Assembly: GCF_024171495.1 (NCBI RefSeq)
Contig: NZ_JALJZW010000001.1
Span: forward strand, 930,001-994,000
DNA: 64,000 nucleotides
From: Deinococcus sp. HSC-46F16
GTDB taxonomy: Bacteria; Deinococcota; Deinococci; Deinococcales; Deinococcaceae
Direction of reading: 5' to 3'
The notes under the pieces are model-generated. The model was not told the origin of the DNA. It saw only the letters and a program-made list of their open reading frames with translations, and ran no database searches. The translations under genes were made by a program, and so were the position numbers. Shown piece after piece: positions 16,865 through 30,039 of the stretch. How positions within the stretch are numbered: position 1 is the stretch's first letter; every line of letters begins with the position of its first letter.

Positions 16865-17794
16865 ATGCGCCTTTCTCCCCTCCTGGCCCTGACCCCGCTG
16901 CTGGGTGCCCTGTCGCTGGGCACCGCCGGGGCCGCTCCGGTGCTCAGCGCCCAGAGCATCATCGTGAATCCCGTTCAGACCAGCCTGAGTGTCCGGGTGT
17001 GGACCGACCGGGGCAGCGGCACGCAGGCGCCCGCCTACGCGGTGGGCGAACGCATTCGGCTGTATGCCAGCGTCAACCAGGACGCCTACGTGTACCTCTT
17101 CAACGTGGACCCGCAGGGCCAGGTGGACCTCGTGCTGCCCAACCAGTACCAGAGCGGCGGCAACTTCGTGAAGGCAAACACCACCCGAACCTTCCCGGCG
17201 GCGGGCGATCCCTTCACCTTCGACATCGCGGGGCCAGCGGGACTGAACAAGGTGCTGGCCCTGGCGAGCCTGAAACCGCTGGACCTGGGGCAGATCGCCA
17301 CCTTCAGGAGCCAGCAGAGCAGCTTCGCCACGGTCAGCGTGCAGGGTCAGCAGCAGCTCGCGCAGGCGCTGAGCATCGTGGTCAACCCGCTGCCCCAGAC
17401 GAGCTGGGTGTCGGACACGGCCTTTTACACGGTCGCCACCCGCAGAGAGCAGGCGGCACCCCTCCAGACACCTTCCCCGGCGCCCACGACGACCACGCCG
17501 AGCCGCGGCACCCCCATCCAGCAGCCGCCCCGCACGGCCCAGGCCCTCTCGGTCACGGTTCAGCCCCTGCCGAACGTGCGCGAGTGGAAGGCCACCGTCC
17601 AGGGCCGCAGCCTCCAGGCCGTCTACGACGAGTACGCCGCTCGCCTGAAGGCCGAAGGCTTTGCCCAGGCCAGCCGCCGCGACACCGGCAACCACATCCG
17701 GGGCGAGTTCCGCAAGGGAAGTGCCCGCGCCGAGCTGGAAGTCAAGCAGAAGGGCAAGAAGGCCGACTACGAGGTCAAAGTCGAGCGCCGCTGA
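16865..17794 (+). CDS. Exported DUF4384-domain protein
   Basis: A signal peptide (about 1-24, ending TAGAAP) is followed by a DUF4384 domain (about 30-150): [37 protein letters not shown] and [19 protein letters not shown] are typical. A Pro/Thr linker (about 200-225) leads to a C-terminal basic domain with KAEGFAQ and [20 protein letters not shown]4384 domains occur in bacterial surface and S-layer-linked proteins; no enzymatic role is known. It has 309 residues. A hairpin separates it from the converging gene. Confidence 0.75.
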   Translation: MRLSPLLALTPLLGALSLGTAGAAPVLSAQSIIVNPVQTSLSVRVWTDRGSGTQAPAYAVGERIRLYASVNQDAYVYLFNVDPQGQVDLVLPNQYQSGGNFVKANTTRTFPAAGDPFTFDIAGPAGLNKVLALASLKPLDLGQIATFRSQQSSFATVSVQGQQQLAQALSIVVNPLPQTSWVSDTAFYTVATRREQAAPLQTPSPAPTTTTPSRGTPIQQPPRTAQALSVTVQPLPNVREWKATVQGRSLQAVYDEYAARLKAEGFAQASRRDTGNHIRGEFRKGSARAELEVKQKGKKADYEVKVERR

Positions 17795-17807
17795 GCCGCG
17801 CCGCGCT

Positions 17808-17841
17808 GCCGCCGGGCACCCCACCAGGGAGGCCCGGCGGC
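17808..17841. terminator. Hairpin between converging genes
   Basis: A perfect 10-bp stem, GCCGCCGGGC with GCCCGGCGGC, has a 14-base loop. It is probably a two-way terminator, without a strong T run. Confidence 0.5.
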
Positions 17842-17854
17842 CTTCCTGTCGGCC

Positions 17855-18355
17855 TCAACGCGTGGGGTGGGTGGCCTTCCACTCCAGGGCGAAGTCCTCG
17901 TAATAGGCACGGACGTTGTTCGTCAGGGTACGGACCAGTCCCGCCGCGTCGGCGGCGCGGCCGTAGCCGGAGGTGGACCACAGCTCCAGCGCCTTGACCG
18001 TGAGTTGGCGGCTGCCCAGCGTGACCCGCACGTCGGGGCGCAGTTGCAGGCTGAGGTCGAGGGCATAGAGGAACTCGCCGTCCTCGGTCTCGAAGGCGTC
18101 GACCGAGAAGATTTGCTGCACCGTGCAGGTCTTGGGATCGCCCGAGGGCACCCCGTACAGGGTGGCGTAGCGCATCAGTTGCTCGTCGAGTGCGGCCCCG
18201 AGGTCGTCCGATTCCTCATCGTCCACGTACACGGAGGCGACGGGCGGGCAGAGGTCGGCGGCCACCAGGGAGCGCAGGTTCCCCTGCTGGTGATCGGCCC
18301 CGGCCGGGGGCGTCAGGAGGGCCAGGGCCGCAAGCACCAGCAGGGCTTTTTTCAT
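17855..18355 (-). CDS. Small exported protein, unknown function
   Basis: This 166-residue protein is not recognised. Its signal peptide is MKKALLVLAALALLTPPAGA. Two Cys (LCPP and KTCTV) in the mature part could form a disulfide. An acidic segment VDDEESDDLG is followed by a beta-rich domain (LYALDLSLQLRPDVRVTLG). Length and layout suggest a periplasmic protein. TACACT lies 5 bases before the ATG. Confidence 0.6.
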   Translation of the reverse strand: MKKALLVLAALALLTPPAGADHQQGNLRSLVAADLCPPVASVYVDDEESDDLGAALDEQLMRYATLYGVPSGDPKTCTVQQIFSVDAFETEDGEFLYALDLSLQLRPDVRVTLGSRQLTVKALELWSTSGYGRAADAAGLVRTLTNNVRAYYEDFALEWKATHPTR

Positions 18356-18360
18356 GGCTC

Positions 18361-18366
18361 AGTGTA
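18361..18366 (-). promoter_or_regulatory. -10 hexamer TACACT
   Basis: On the minus strand TACACT ends 5 bases before the ATG at 18355. Confidence 0.5.
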
Positions 18367-18394
18367 CGCCCGCCGCCCGCCTGGGCGCATCTGC

Positions 18395-18641
18395 TACGCT
18401 GGGCCTACAGCTTTTCTTCACGCTGCGGCCCCCGCGCCGCCCCCTCGCCATGCCGACGCCCCCGCCCCGCCCGTCCCCCTGTCTGCCGCCCCCCGCGTGC
18501 GGGCGGCCCCCGGCGCGGCTGCTCAACCAGCGCCGGGCGCCCTGACTGCCGCTTCCGGCCCACCTCACTCCCCGGACCGGGGCTGAGGGGTGGGCGGCCA
18601 GGCCTGCCTCAACCCCTCTTCCCCACTCCCCGAGGTGTCCG
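18395..18641 (+). promoter_or_regulatory. Probable long leader of the E1 alpha gene
   Basis: TACGCT at 18395-18400 could be the -10 element. The roughly 240-base C-rich leader contains a perfect 8-bp hairpin (18509-18516 with 18530-18537, 13-base loop). The leader ends with GAGGTG ahead of the ATG. No known riboswitch class is recognisable. Confidence 0.35.
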
Positions 18642-19751
<1,110 letters not shown>

Positions 19752-19764
19752 AGCGCGAACGTAG

Positions 19765-19845
19765 AGCGTGGAACGTGGAGTGTGATCGGCTCCCGCGTCC
19801 TGCCCCCGCTTGTGCCCCCACGATCCACGATCCACACCCCACGCT
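19765..19845. repeat. Imperfect palindrome between E1 alpha and E1 beta
   Basis: The left arm (19765-19788, agcgtgg...gtgatcg) and the right arm (19821-19845, cgatccacgatccac...cacgct) are largely complementary. They can form a long interrupted hairpin inside the presumed operon. It resembles a dispersed intergenic element more than a terminator, since no T run follows. Confidence 0.55.
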
Positions 19846-19863
19846 CCCGAACGAGGTTTCCGC

Positions 19864-20865
<1,002 letters not shown>

Positions 20866-20932
20866 CCGAGTGCGCCCTGGGGCACGTTCGGGCCTCAGCC
20901 CCGAATCATGAACCTCACGCACCATAGCGGAG

Positions 20933-22114
20933 ATGCGTCCCGCGCCCCTGCTGCTCACCGCCGCCCTCCTCACGGGGACGGCGGTCTTTGCCGTGGACCG
21001 CTTTCGCTCGTCTGTGGAGGCGGACGCCCAGCTGCCTGTTCCGGTGCTCGCCGCTGTACAGACGACGCCCCCTCCAGCCCCCGCCCCCGAGCCGGAGCCT
21101 GAACCCGCACCCGAACCGGACCCTGCGCCGGAACCCACCCCACCGCCCCTCCCCAGTTCCGCGAAGGTGTCCGGCATTCGGCACGAGTACCAGCGGCTGA
21201 ACAACTGCGGCCCGGTCACGGTGGGCATGGCGCTGAGCCGCTGGGGAAGCACGCTGAATCAGTACGACATCGCCCCGAAGCTCAAGCCTTCGTCGGGGGA
21301 CGTGAACGTGTCGCCGGACGAGCTGGCCGCCTACGCCCGCTCGCAGGGGATGGACGTACACCTCGCCACGAACGGGGACCGGCCGCTGCTCAAGCGAATG
21401 CTGGCCGCCGGAATTCCGGTGATCGTGGAGACGTGGTTCGTGACCCCCGACAGCGGCGGCATGGGCCACTACCGCCTGCTGACCGGGTACGACGACGCGG
21501 CGCAGACCTTCAGCGCCCTCGATTCTTACCTGGGGCCGCTGACGATGCCGTATGGCCGCTTCGACGAGTTGTGGCGCTCGTTCGGACGCACCTTCCTGGT
21601 CGTGACGCCGCCGGAGCGGGCGGCCGAGGTGCGGGAACTGCTCGCCGAGCGGGCCGACCCGGTGCGGGCCAAGGCGGAGGCGCTGCGGGTCGCGCTGGCC
21701 GAGGCCGAGCGGCGGCAGGACGCGGTGGGCTGGTTCACGGTCGGGCACGCCAAGCTCGCTCTCGGGGACGCGCGGGGAGCGGCGCGGGCCTTCGATCAGG
21801 CGTTCGCGGCCCAGCCTGACCCGGCCCTCGACCCCACTCGACCCGCCCGCGTGGTCGGCGGGCTGCCCTGGCGGGCGACGTGGTATTCCTTCGGGCCGTT
21901 CGAGGCTTATCTCCGCACTGGCCGCAACGCCGACGTGCTGCGCTTGGCCGGGAACATCCTGCGCGACGTGCCCACCCACGAGGAAGCGCATTACTGGCGG
22001 GGCCGGGCCTTGAGCGCCCTGGGGCGCACCGCCGAGGCGCGGGCCGCCTACCGCGAGGCGCTGCGGCTGCGGCCGGGGTTCGAGGCGGCGCGAACCGAAC
22101 TCGGCCGGAGCTGA
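20933..22114 (+). CDS. Exported C39-like peptidase with TPR-type tail
   Basis: Of 393 residues, the first 20 are a signal or anchor. Residues 40-75 are a Pro/Glu spacer (PAPEPEPEPAPEPDPAPEP). The papain-like C39 domain (about 78-235) has the catalytic Cys in RLNNCGPVTVGMALS and the His in GGMGHYRLLTGYDD, with Asp in the following LDSY. The tail (about 240-393) carries helical repeats ending in AEARAAYREALRLRPGFEAART, a TPR unit. Stand-alone C39-like proteins of this type are exported and of unknown substrate. No bacteriocin or ABC exporter gene is adjacent. Confidence 0.8.
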   Translation: MRPAPLLLTAALLTGTAVFAVDRFRSSVEADAQLPVPVLAAVQTTPPPAPAPEPEPEPAPEPDPAPEPTPPPLPSSAKVSGIRHEYQRLNNCGPVTVGMALSRWGSTLNQYDIAPKLKPSSGDVNVSPDELAAYARSQGMDVHLATNGDRPLLKRMLAAGIPVIVETWFVTPDSGGMGHYRLLTGYDDAAQTFSALDSYLGPLTMPYGRFDELWRSFGRTFLVVTPPERAAEVRELLAERADPVRAKAEALRVALAEAERRQDAVGWFTVGHAKLALGDARGAARAFDQAFAAQPDPALDPTRPARVVGGLPWRATWYSFGPFEAYLRTGRNADVLRLAGNILRDVPTHEEAHYWRGRALSALGRTAEARAAYREALRLRPGFEAARTELGRS

Positions 22115-22136
22115 CGGGGGGGGGACGGCGGGGTGT

Positions 22137-22142
22137 TACCCT
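22137..22142 (+). promoter_or_regulatory. -10 hexamer TACCCT
   Basis: TACCCT ends 5 bases before the ATG at 22148. Confidence 0.45.
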
Positions 22143-22147
22143 GCCCC

Positions 22148-23104
22148 ATGTCCCCCACACCCACCGCCCGCCTCACGCCGGAAGCCTTCGCCCGTGCCCG
22201 CGCCTTCCTGCTGGAGCGGGGCAGGCCGTTGGAAGTGGCCCGCTTTCGCCACGCCTTCGAGGGGGGAAATGCAGCCGACGTGCTGCAGGCCTTGCGGACC
22301 TACCGCAACCCCGACGGCGGCTTCGGGCGGGCGCTGGAGCCGGACGTGCGGGCGCCGGAGAGCAGCGTGCTGGCGACCGCCACGGCGCTGGAGGTGCTGC
22401 ACGACCTGAACGTGTCCCCCTCAGATGAGCTGCTGGCGGGCGCCGTGGAATGGTTGCGCGACCACCTCCACGTCACGCTCGGCGGGTCGGTGTGGCCCTT
22501 CCTGCCCCCGGAAGCGGAGGCGCACCCGCACGCCCCCTGGTGGAGTCAGGCGGACCCCGAAGCGTTGGCGGCCACCTTCGGGCAGTTCCGGGTCAATCCC
22601 CGCGCGGGCATCGTGGCGCGGCTGTGGCGCTGGCCGGAGTTGCTGCCGGAAGGCTTCCTCGCCCAGCTCACCCTGGAAACGCGTGACGCTGTCCTCGCCG
22701 GGCTGGAGCCGGGGGACGTGAACGGGCACGGGGTCGCCGCGCTCTTCGCCCAGACCCCCGAGGTCCCCGAGGACCACCGCCAGCCTGTGCTGGAGTACCT
22801 GCGTGACGTGCTGCCGGACCGGGTGGCCGCCACGCCCGAAGCCCTCGCGGGATACGGGCTCGACCCCCTGCATGTGGCCCCGATCCCCGCCGCTCCCCTC
22901 GCCCCTGTGCTGGAAGACCCCCTCGCGGCGGCGCTCGGGCACCTCCTGACCTCCTCGCGCGAGGACGGTTCGTGGGGGCCGACCTGGGACTGGAGCGGCA
23001 CCTTCCCGGACGCCTGGCCCCAGGCCGAGACCGAGTGGCGCAGCGTGCGGACGTGGGAGGCGCTCCGGGCGCTGCGAGATTGGGGACGGCTCGAGCAGCG
23101 ATAG
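22148..23104 (+). CDS. Terpenoid-cyclase-like toroid protein
   Basis: This 318-residue cytosolic protein is built of paired helices. Repeated motifs such as YRNPDGGFGRALEPD and SSREDGSWGPTWDW recall the QW-type turns of the alpha/alpha toroid in squalene cyclases and prenyltransferases. There is no DXDD acid motif and no zinc site, so a catalytic terpene role is not supported. The start follows TACCCT by 5 bases. Function unknown. Confidence 0.6.
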   Translation: MSPTPTARLTPEAFARARAFLLERGRPLEVARFRHAFEGGNAADVLQALRTYRNPDGGFGRALEPDVRAPESSVLATATALEVLHDLNVSPSDELLAGAVEWLRDHLHVTLGGSVWPFLPPEAEAHPHAPWWSQADPEALAATFGQFRVNPRAGIVARLWRWPELLPEGFLAQLTLETRDAVLAGLEPGDVNGHGVAALFAQTPEVPEDHRQPVLEYLRDVLPDRVAATPEALAGYGLDPLHVAPIPAAPLAPVLEDPLAAALGHLLTSSREDGSWGPTWDWSGTFPDAWPQAETEWRSVRTWEALRALRDWGRLEQR

Positions 23105-23176
23105 GAATCGTTCGCCCTCCCGCCTATCAAAAGAAGCCGCCCCACCTTCCCGGCAGGGCGGCCATCCTCTCTCCGC

Positions 23177-24756
<1,580 letters not shown>

Positions 24757-24757
<1 letters not shown>

Positions 24758-25053
24758 CAGGGTGACTTTCTGGAGGGAGGGCGGCGGGAGGGGGAAGGGC
24801 GGGCGGAAGAGGGGTGGCGGCGCGGCCACTCCTCCGGCACCGGGTCGAAGCCGCCGGGCACCAGCGGATTGCAGCGCACGACGCGCCAGGTCGCCAGCCA
24901 ACTGCCCTTCAGGGCGCCGTGCCGCTCGACCGCCTCGGCCGCGTACTGCGAGCAGCTCGGGGTAAAGCGGCAGGTCGGGGCGGGCTTGCGCGGCGAGAGG
25001 TCGCGCTGGTACCAGCGCACGAGCCGCAGCAGGGCGCGGGAGGCCGCGCTCAC
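24757..25053 (-). CDS. yidD: Membrane protein insertion efficiency factor YidD
   Basis: This small 98-residue membrane-associated protein assists YidC-dependent insertion. Its conserved core is [28 protein letters not shown] and [16 protein letters not shown], with the three family Cys. The last 25 residues are a Pro/Ser/Arg tail beyond the usual end. It overlaps rnpA by 4 bases and yidC by 1, so the whole set is translated as a tight operon. Confidence 0.93.
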
Positions 25054-25508
25054 GGTTGGCCTTCCTCGGCGGGGGTCGGAGCAGGGGGGGTCACGGGGCC
25101 GGGTACGCGGGGGGAGGGGGCAGAGTTCCCGCCCCGGCCGCCGCGCTTGCCCTGTTTGCCCTTGCCCGACGTGCCCGCAAAGGCCCGCGCCAGCGCCGCC
25201 TGCAGCTCAGGGAAGGGCACTCTCAGGACGGCCGGGTTGGGCAGCAGGATCGCCCGGCAGGGGGGCAGGCCGCCCGGCAGGGTCCGCAACGCCTCGCGCA
25301 CCCGGCGGCGGGCACGGTTGCGGTCCACCGCGCGGCTGAGGGTCTTTTTCGGCACCACAATCCCAATGGTGGCGCGGGGCCGCCACACCTCACCGTAGCG
25401 GGGGCGGTAATCGGTGACACGCAGGGTGAACAGGCGGTCGCGCACCACCGCGCCGTGCTGCCGGACCCGCCGGAACTCGCGGTCGCCGGTCAATGAGATC
25501 AGCGCCAC
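25050..25508 (-). CDS. rnpA: Ribonuclease P protein component
   Basis: The protein subunit of RNase P helps the RNA subunit process tRNA 5' ends. The basic core shows [10 protein letters not shown] near the N terminus, IGIVVPKK and the RNA-binding RNR helix, here [14 protein letters not shown]. It has 152 residues, longer than the usual 110-125. The excess is a C-terminal tail from about 115 rich in Gly, Lys, Arg and Pro, beginning [13 protein letters not shown], which may add RNA contacts. Confidence 0.92.
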   Translation of the reverse strand: MALISLTGDREFRRVRQHGAVVRDRLFTLRVTDYRPRYGEVWRPRATIGIVVPKKTLSRAVDRNRARRRVREALRTLPGGLPPCRAILLPNPAVLRVPFPELQAALARAFAGTSGKGKQGKRGGRGGNSAPSPRVPGPVTPPAPTPAEEGQP

Positions 25509-25585
25509 CGGGCGGCGGGGCCGCTCCGGGGTGGCGCTGGAAGGTTCAGTCTGGACGATGGCCTGCTCCTGGCGGGGCCGGGGCC

Positions 25586-25729
25586 TTACTCGTCGCTGAC
25601 GGTCAGGCGGTGACGGCCCTTGGCGCGGCGACGGGCCAGGATGTTGCGGCCCGCCTTGGTCTTCATGCGGGCACGGAAGCCGTGGGTCTTGGCCCGCTTG
25701 CGGACATTCGGCTGGTAGGTACGCTTCAT
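25586..25729 (-). CDS. rpmH: 50S ribosomal protein L34
   Basis: A 47-residue basic protein of the large ribosomal subunit. [20 protein letters not shown] and the closing [18 protein letters not shown] are diagnostic. The frame is open further upstream, but the family start is fixed at the ATG at 25729. It heads the operon rpmH-rnpA-yidD-yidC. The dnaA gene that often lies beyond rpmH is absent here. Confidence 0.96.
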   Translation of the reverse strand: MKRTYQPNVRKRAKTHGFRARMKTKAGRNILARRRAKGRHRLTVSDE

Positions 25730-25828
25730 GGTCTTACTCCTTACTCGCGGCGGGCGGCCTGGGGCGCAGGTCCCCTGCGGCCTGCCGTGCGTGCGCGACA
25801 ACTCGCCCCCTGGGAGGCAAACTCCGGG

Positions 25829-25834
25829 AGTGTA
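25829..25834 (-). promoter_or_regulatory. -10 hexamer TACACT, rpmH operon
   Basis: On the minus strand TACACT lies about 100 bases before rpmH, implying a true 5' leader here, unlike most genes in the window. No convincing -35 is seen. Confidence 0.4.
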
Positions 25835-26014
25835 GCACGCGCCCCGGGGGAGCGGGAAGAGGACCGTGGGCGGATGGGTGGCAAATCACCTCCCAGATCA
25901 CTCCACCGACGCTCCCAACGTCGGCGCCCACTCCTTCTTCCCACCGTGACCCCTGCCCCACTGTGACCCCCGAGCTTGCCGCCCCCTCCCCCGCCGCGCT
26001 ACTAATGGCGGGAT

Positions 26015-27064
<1,050 letters not shown>

Positions 27065-27065
27065 G

Positions 27066-27725
27066 GTGACGGCCCTGGCCCCCCAGCCCACGCCCGCGCC
27101 CGCCCCGGAGCGCACCAAACCCCGCCTGCTGGAGCGGCTCAAACGCGCCGGGCCGCAGACGGTGCAGGACCTCGCGGCGAACCTCGGCATCAGCGTGCCG
27201 GGGGCGCGGCGGCACCTGCTCGACCTTCAGGAGCAGGGGCTGATCGAGGCCCGCACCGAGCGGCCCGGCGGGAGGGGGCGGCCCCAGCACGTCTTCGTGC
27301 TCACCGACCGGGGCGAGGCGACCTTTCCCAAGACCTACTCGGCGCTGTGCGTGGACGTGCTGCGGCACCTCCAGGCGCTCTACGGCGACGAGGCGGTGAC
27401 GCAGGTGCTGGGCGCCCGCAGCGCGGAACTCACGGCGCAGGTGCAGGCCGCGCTTCCCGCCGAATTGCCGCCCGAGGAGCGAATCGCCCGCTTTGCCGCG
27501 TGGCTGACCGAGCTGGGCTTCGACGCGGTGGCCGAACCCGGAGCGCGGGCGGGCGAGTGGCTGATCGCGGAGCGCAACTGCCCCAACCTGACGGTGGCGC
27601 GGCGGTTCCCGGAACTGTGTCACAGTGAGCTGCGGCTCTTCACAGACGTGCTGGGCGTGCCCGTCACCCGCGAGACGCGCATCGCCTGCGGGCAGGGCCA
27701 GTGCCGCTACCGGATCGGACCCTGA
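27066..27725 (+). CDS. SufR-like regulator with C-terminal cysteine cluster
   Basis: This 219-residue predicted DNA-binding protein has a winged helix-turn-helix (about 18-85): LKRAGPQTVQDLAANLGISV, then ARRHLLDLQEQGLIEAR and a GGRGRPQHVF wing. The C-terminal half ends in four Cys spaced C-X12-C-X22-C-X4-C (CPNL, LCHS, ACGQGQC), as expected for an Fe-S or metal sensor. SufR-type regulators repress Fe-S assembly genes when their cluster is intact. The spacing is not identical to cyanobacterial SufR as I recall it. The GTG start is 1 base after the Mrp stop. Confidence 0.8.
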   Translation: MTALAPQPTPAPAPERTKPRLLERLKRAGPQTVQDLAANLGISVPGARRHLLDLQEQGLIEARTERPGGRGRPQHVFVLTDRGEATFPKTYSALCVDVLRHLQALYGDEAVTQVLGARSAELTAQVQAALPAELPPEERIARFAAWLTELGFDAVAEPGARAGEWLIAERNCPNLTVARRFPELCHSELRLFTDVLGVPVTRETRIACGQGQCRYRIGP

Positions 27726-27727
27726 CT

Positions 27728-28327
27728 GTGACTGCTCCCGACCGGGCCACCGGCCAACCCCTCTACAGCCTCGTCGCGTGGCCGCCCGAGGCGCTCGACA
27801 CCTGGCTGCGGCGCACCCAGGAGCGGCTGGGCGTGCGCGGCTTCGGAGCACCGCACCTGAACCTGCGGGCGCCCTTTCAGACCCACCTCACGCCGGGGGA
27901 ACTCGTCGCAGCCTTTCGGGAGGCGCTGCGGGGTACCGCGCCCTTCGAGGTGCCGGTGCGCGGCTGGAAGCGGCTGCCGCACCTGGTCTTTCTGGAGTGC
28001 ATGCGGACGCCCCAGCTCTCCAACCTGCACGCCCGCGCCCTCGGCGTGGGACCGTCCACCCGCGCCCCCCACGACGGCGAGGGATACACCCCGCACCTCA
28101 CGCTGGGCCTGGGCATCCTGCCGCGCGTCGAGGACCTGATCTGGGCGGAGGTGCAGCCCCTCAAGCCCCCGGTCGCGTCCTTCGGGGTGGAGGTCTTGAG
28201 CCTGACCCGTGAGGAACGCGGCGAGGTGCAGGAGGTCCACACTTTCCCGCTGGGCGAGGGCGCCGAACTGCTCGCCCGCCTCACTGGGGAGGCGGGGCGG
28301 GCAGAGGTCCGGGGGGCGGAAGGCTAA
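27728..28327 (+). CDS. 2'-5' RNA ligase / 2H phosphoesterase family protein
   Basis: This 199-residue cytosolic protein has two histidine motifs about 80 residues apart, PHLNLRAPF and PHLTLGLGI, the paired HxS/T-type signature (first copy with Asn) of the 2H phosphoesterases. Members open cyclic phosphates or join tRNA halves in vitro; physiological roles are mostly unknown. The GTG at 27728 follows the regulator stop by 2 bases, making a three-gene unit with Mrp. Its stop overlaps the stop of the converging DAHP synthase by 4 bases, leaving no room for a terminator. Confidence 0.8.
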   Translation: MTAPDRATGQPLYSLVAWPPEALDTWLRRTQERLGVRGFGAPHLNLRAPFQTHLTPGELVAAFREALRGTAPFEVPVRGWKRLPHLVFLECMRTPQLSNLHARALGVGPSTRAPHDGEGYTPHLTLGLGILPRVEDLIWAEVQPLKPPVASFGVEVLSLTREERGEVQEVHTFPLGEGAELLARLTGEAGRAEVRGAEG

Positions 28328-29418
28328 ACCAGCGTCGGCGCCGCCAGCATCGGGGCCAGCGCCGCCGCGAAACGCTCGTACCCGGCGAAGTCGAGCTGCT
28401 GCTCGTTGTCCGAGAGCGCCGTGGCGGGACTGGGGTGGACCTCGACGTGGATGCCGTCAGCGCCGACGGCCAGGGCCGCCTTGGCCAGCGGGATCAGCAG
28501 GTCGCGGCGTCCGGCAGCGTGGGTCACGTCCACGATCACGGGCAGGTGCGTCTCCTGCTTGGCGAGGGCCACCGCCGAGAGGTCCAGCGTGTTGCGCGTC
28601 CACTTTTCGAAGGTGCGGATACCGCGCTCGCAGAGGATCACTTCGGGGTTGCCCTCCGAGAGGATGTACTCGGCGGCGTACAGCCATTCCTCGACGGTGG
28701 CCGCGAGGCCGCGCTTGAGCAGCACCGGGCGGCGGGCGCGGCCCACCTCGCGCAGCAGGGCAAAGTTGTGCATGTTCCGGGCACCGATCTGGAGGATGTC
28801 GGCGTGTTCGGCCACGACCTCCACGTCGCGGGTGTCCATCACCTCGGTCACGAACAGCATCCCGTGTTCGCGGGCGACCTGCCCGCCGATGAGGAGGCCG
28901 TCCACCCCCATGCCCTGAAAGCCGTAGGGACTCGTGCGCGGTTTGTACGCGCCGCCGCGCAGAATCCGGACGCCCCGGCCCGCCAGGAACGCAGCCGTCT
29001 CCTCCATCTGCCCCGCCGACTCGATGGAGCACGGCCCGGCGATGATGACCGGGGGCGCGTCCCCGCCGATCCGCACCCCGTCGATGTCGAGCACCGTGTC
29101 GGCAGGCTGCACCTTGCGCGAGACCAGCAGTTGCTTCTTGTCGTTGCTCTCCTCGAGGTCGAGGCTGGCCTTGAAAATCTCCTTGAAGATCGCCTTGACC
29201 GCCGCGTGCGAGAAGGGGCCGGGGTTGAGGCGCTCGAGCTCGCGCAGTTGCTGCTCCTCGCGGGCGGGGTCGTAGTGCTGCGGGCGGCCCTCGGCGGACT
29301 TGGCCCGCCCGATCTGCGCGACCACCTCGCCCCGGCGGGAGAGGAGGGTCAGGAGATCCCGGTTGATCGCGTCCACCTCCGCGCGGAGGTCGTCAATGCT
29401 GCGCTGGGGAGAGGTCAT
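28324..29418 (-). CDS. aroG: Bifunctional chorismate mutase / DAHP synthase
   Basis: This protein of 364 residues makes DAHP from phosphoenolpyruvate and erythrose 4-phosphate, the first step of aromatic biosynthesis. The N-terminal 90 residues are an AroQ chorismate mutase helix bundle (SIDDLRAEVDAINRDLLTLL, KAIFKEIFKASLDLEESN). The C-terminal barrel is the type I-beta DAHP synthase: AGPCSIES, RGGAYKPRTSPYGFQG, QIGARNMHNFALL, and the metal-binding HVEVHPSPATALSD. In Bacillus-type fusions the mutase domain senses chorismate or prephenate and inhibits the synthase. A -10 TACACT lies 6 bases before the ATG. Confidence 0.93.
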   Translation of the reverse strand: MTSPQRSIDDLRAEVDAINRDLLTLLSRRGEVVAQIGRAKSAEGRPQHYDPAREEQQLRELERLNPGPFSHAAVKAIFKEIFKASLDLEESNDKKQLLVSRKVQPADTVLDIDGVRIGGDAPPVIIAGPCSIESAGQMEETAAFLAGRGVRILRGGAYKPRTSPYGFQGMGVDGLLIGGQVAREHGMLFVTEVMDTRDVEVVAEHADILQIGARNMHNFALLREVGRARRPVLLKRGLAATVEEWLYAAEYILSEGNPEVILCERGIRTFEKWTRNTLDLSAVALAKQETHLPVIVDVTHAAGRRDLLIPLAKAALAVGADGIHVEVHPSPATALSDNEQQLDFAGYERFAAALAPMLAAPTLV

Positions 29419-29424
29419 GCGGCC

Positions 29425-29430
29425 AGTGTA
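29425..29430 (-). promoter_or_regulatory. -10 hexamer TACACT, DAHP synthase
   Basis: On the minus strand TACACT ends 6 bases before the ATG at 29418. Confidence 0.5.
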
Positions 29431-29466
29431 GGGGGGGGACCCCTGGGCCGTCCGTGACCCTGCTAG

Positions 29467-29880
29467 TCAATTCGGGGCGGACGTGTCCGGCGCGTTGACC
29501 ATATGCACGGCCACCCGCGCGAGCGCCGCGTACAGCTCCCGCGCCTCGGCCTCCCCGATCTCGGGCGTCTCGCGCAGGGCCGCGTTCATGCAGGCCAGCC
29601 ACGCCCGGCCCCGCGTGGGCGTGATCTCGAAGGGGAGGTGCCGCGCCCGCAGCCGGGGGTGCCCGTAGCGCTGGTGGTAGAGGGGCGGCCCGCCCAGAAA
29701 GCCCGACAGGAAGGCGAACTGCTTTTCCGCCGTGTGCGTCAGGTCGTCGGGAAAGATCGGCGCGAGGTCGGGGTCGCGGGCGACGTGGGTGTAAAAGCGC
29801 CGCACCAGCGAGGCGAGCGCCTCCGGCCCGATGCGGTCGTAGAGAGAGCCGCCCTCGGCGAGGGAGAGGGGTGCGGTCAT
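29467..29880 (-). CDS. Group II truncated haemoglobin
   Basis: This 137-residue cytosolic haem protein has a 2-on-2 globin fold. SLYDRIGPEALASLVRRFY, FPDDLTHTAEKQFAFLSGFLGG and PPLYHQRYGHPRLRARHLPF are the group II signatures, with the proximal His in the HPRLRARH segment and a Trp in the G helix (RAWLACMNAA). Such proteins bind oxygen and detoxify NO or peroxide. It is a single gene with TACCCT 6 bases before the ATG. Confidence 0.9.
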   Translation of the reverse strand: MTAPLSLAEGGSLYDRIGPEALASLVRRFYTHVARDPDLAPIFPDDLTHTAEKQFAFLSGFLGGPPLYHQRYGHPRLRARHLPFEITPTRGRAWLACMNAALRETPEIGEAEARELYAALARVAVHMVNAPDTSAPN

Positions 29881-29886
29881 GGGACG

Positions 29887-29892
29887 AGGGTA
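29887..29892 (-). promoter_or_regulatory. -10 hexamer TACCCT, haemoglobin gene
   Basis: On the minus strand TACCCT ends 6 bases before the ATG at 29880. Confidence 0.5.
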
Positions 29893-30039
29893 GAGCGGTC
29901 AGCCCTCCGCCGTCAGCGGCAAAAAGCCCCAGCATGGCCCGAGGGTCAGGGGACCGGGGTTAAATGGCGGGCGAGCTACGCCTGCCACCCTCTTCTGCAA
30001 GCAGCTCTGCGAACTCCCCACGCGAAGGGAGGCAGAAAA

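Noticed and set aside
18356..18641. Riboswitch or T-box upstream of E1 alpha
   Set aside because: No conserved T-box (GGTGG in context) or known aptamer core could be recognised; only a simple hairpin is visible.
25586..26014. A replication origin near rpmH
   Set aside because: No DnaA-box cluster of the TTATCCACA type, no AT-rich unwinding region and no dnaA or dnaN gene.
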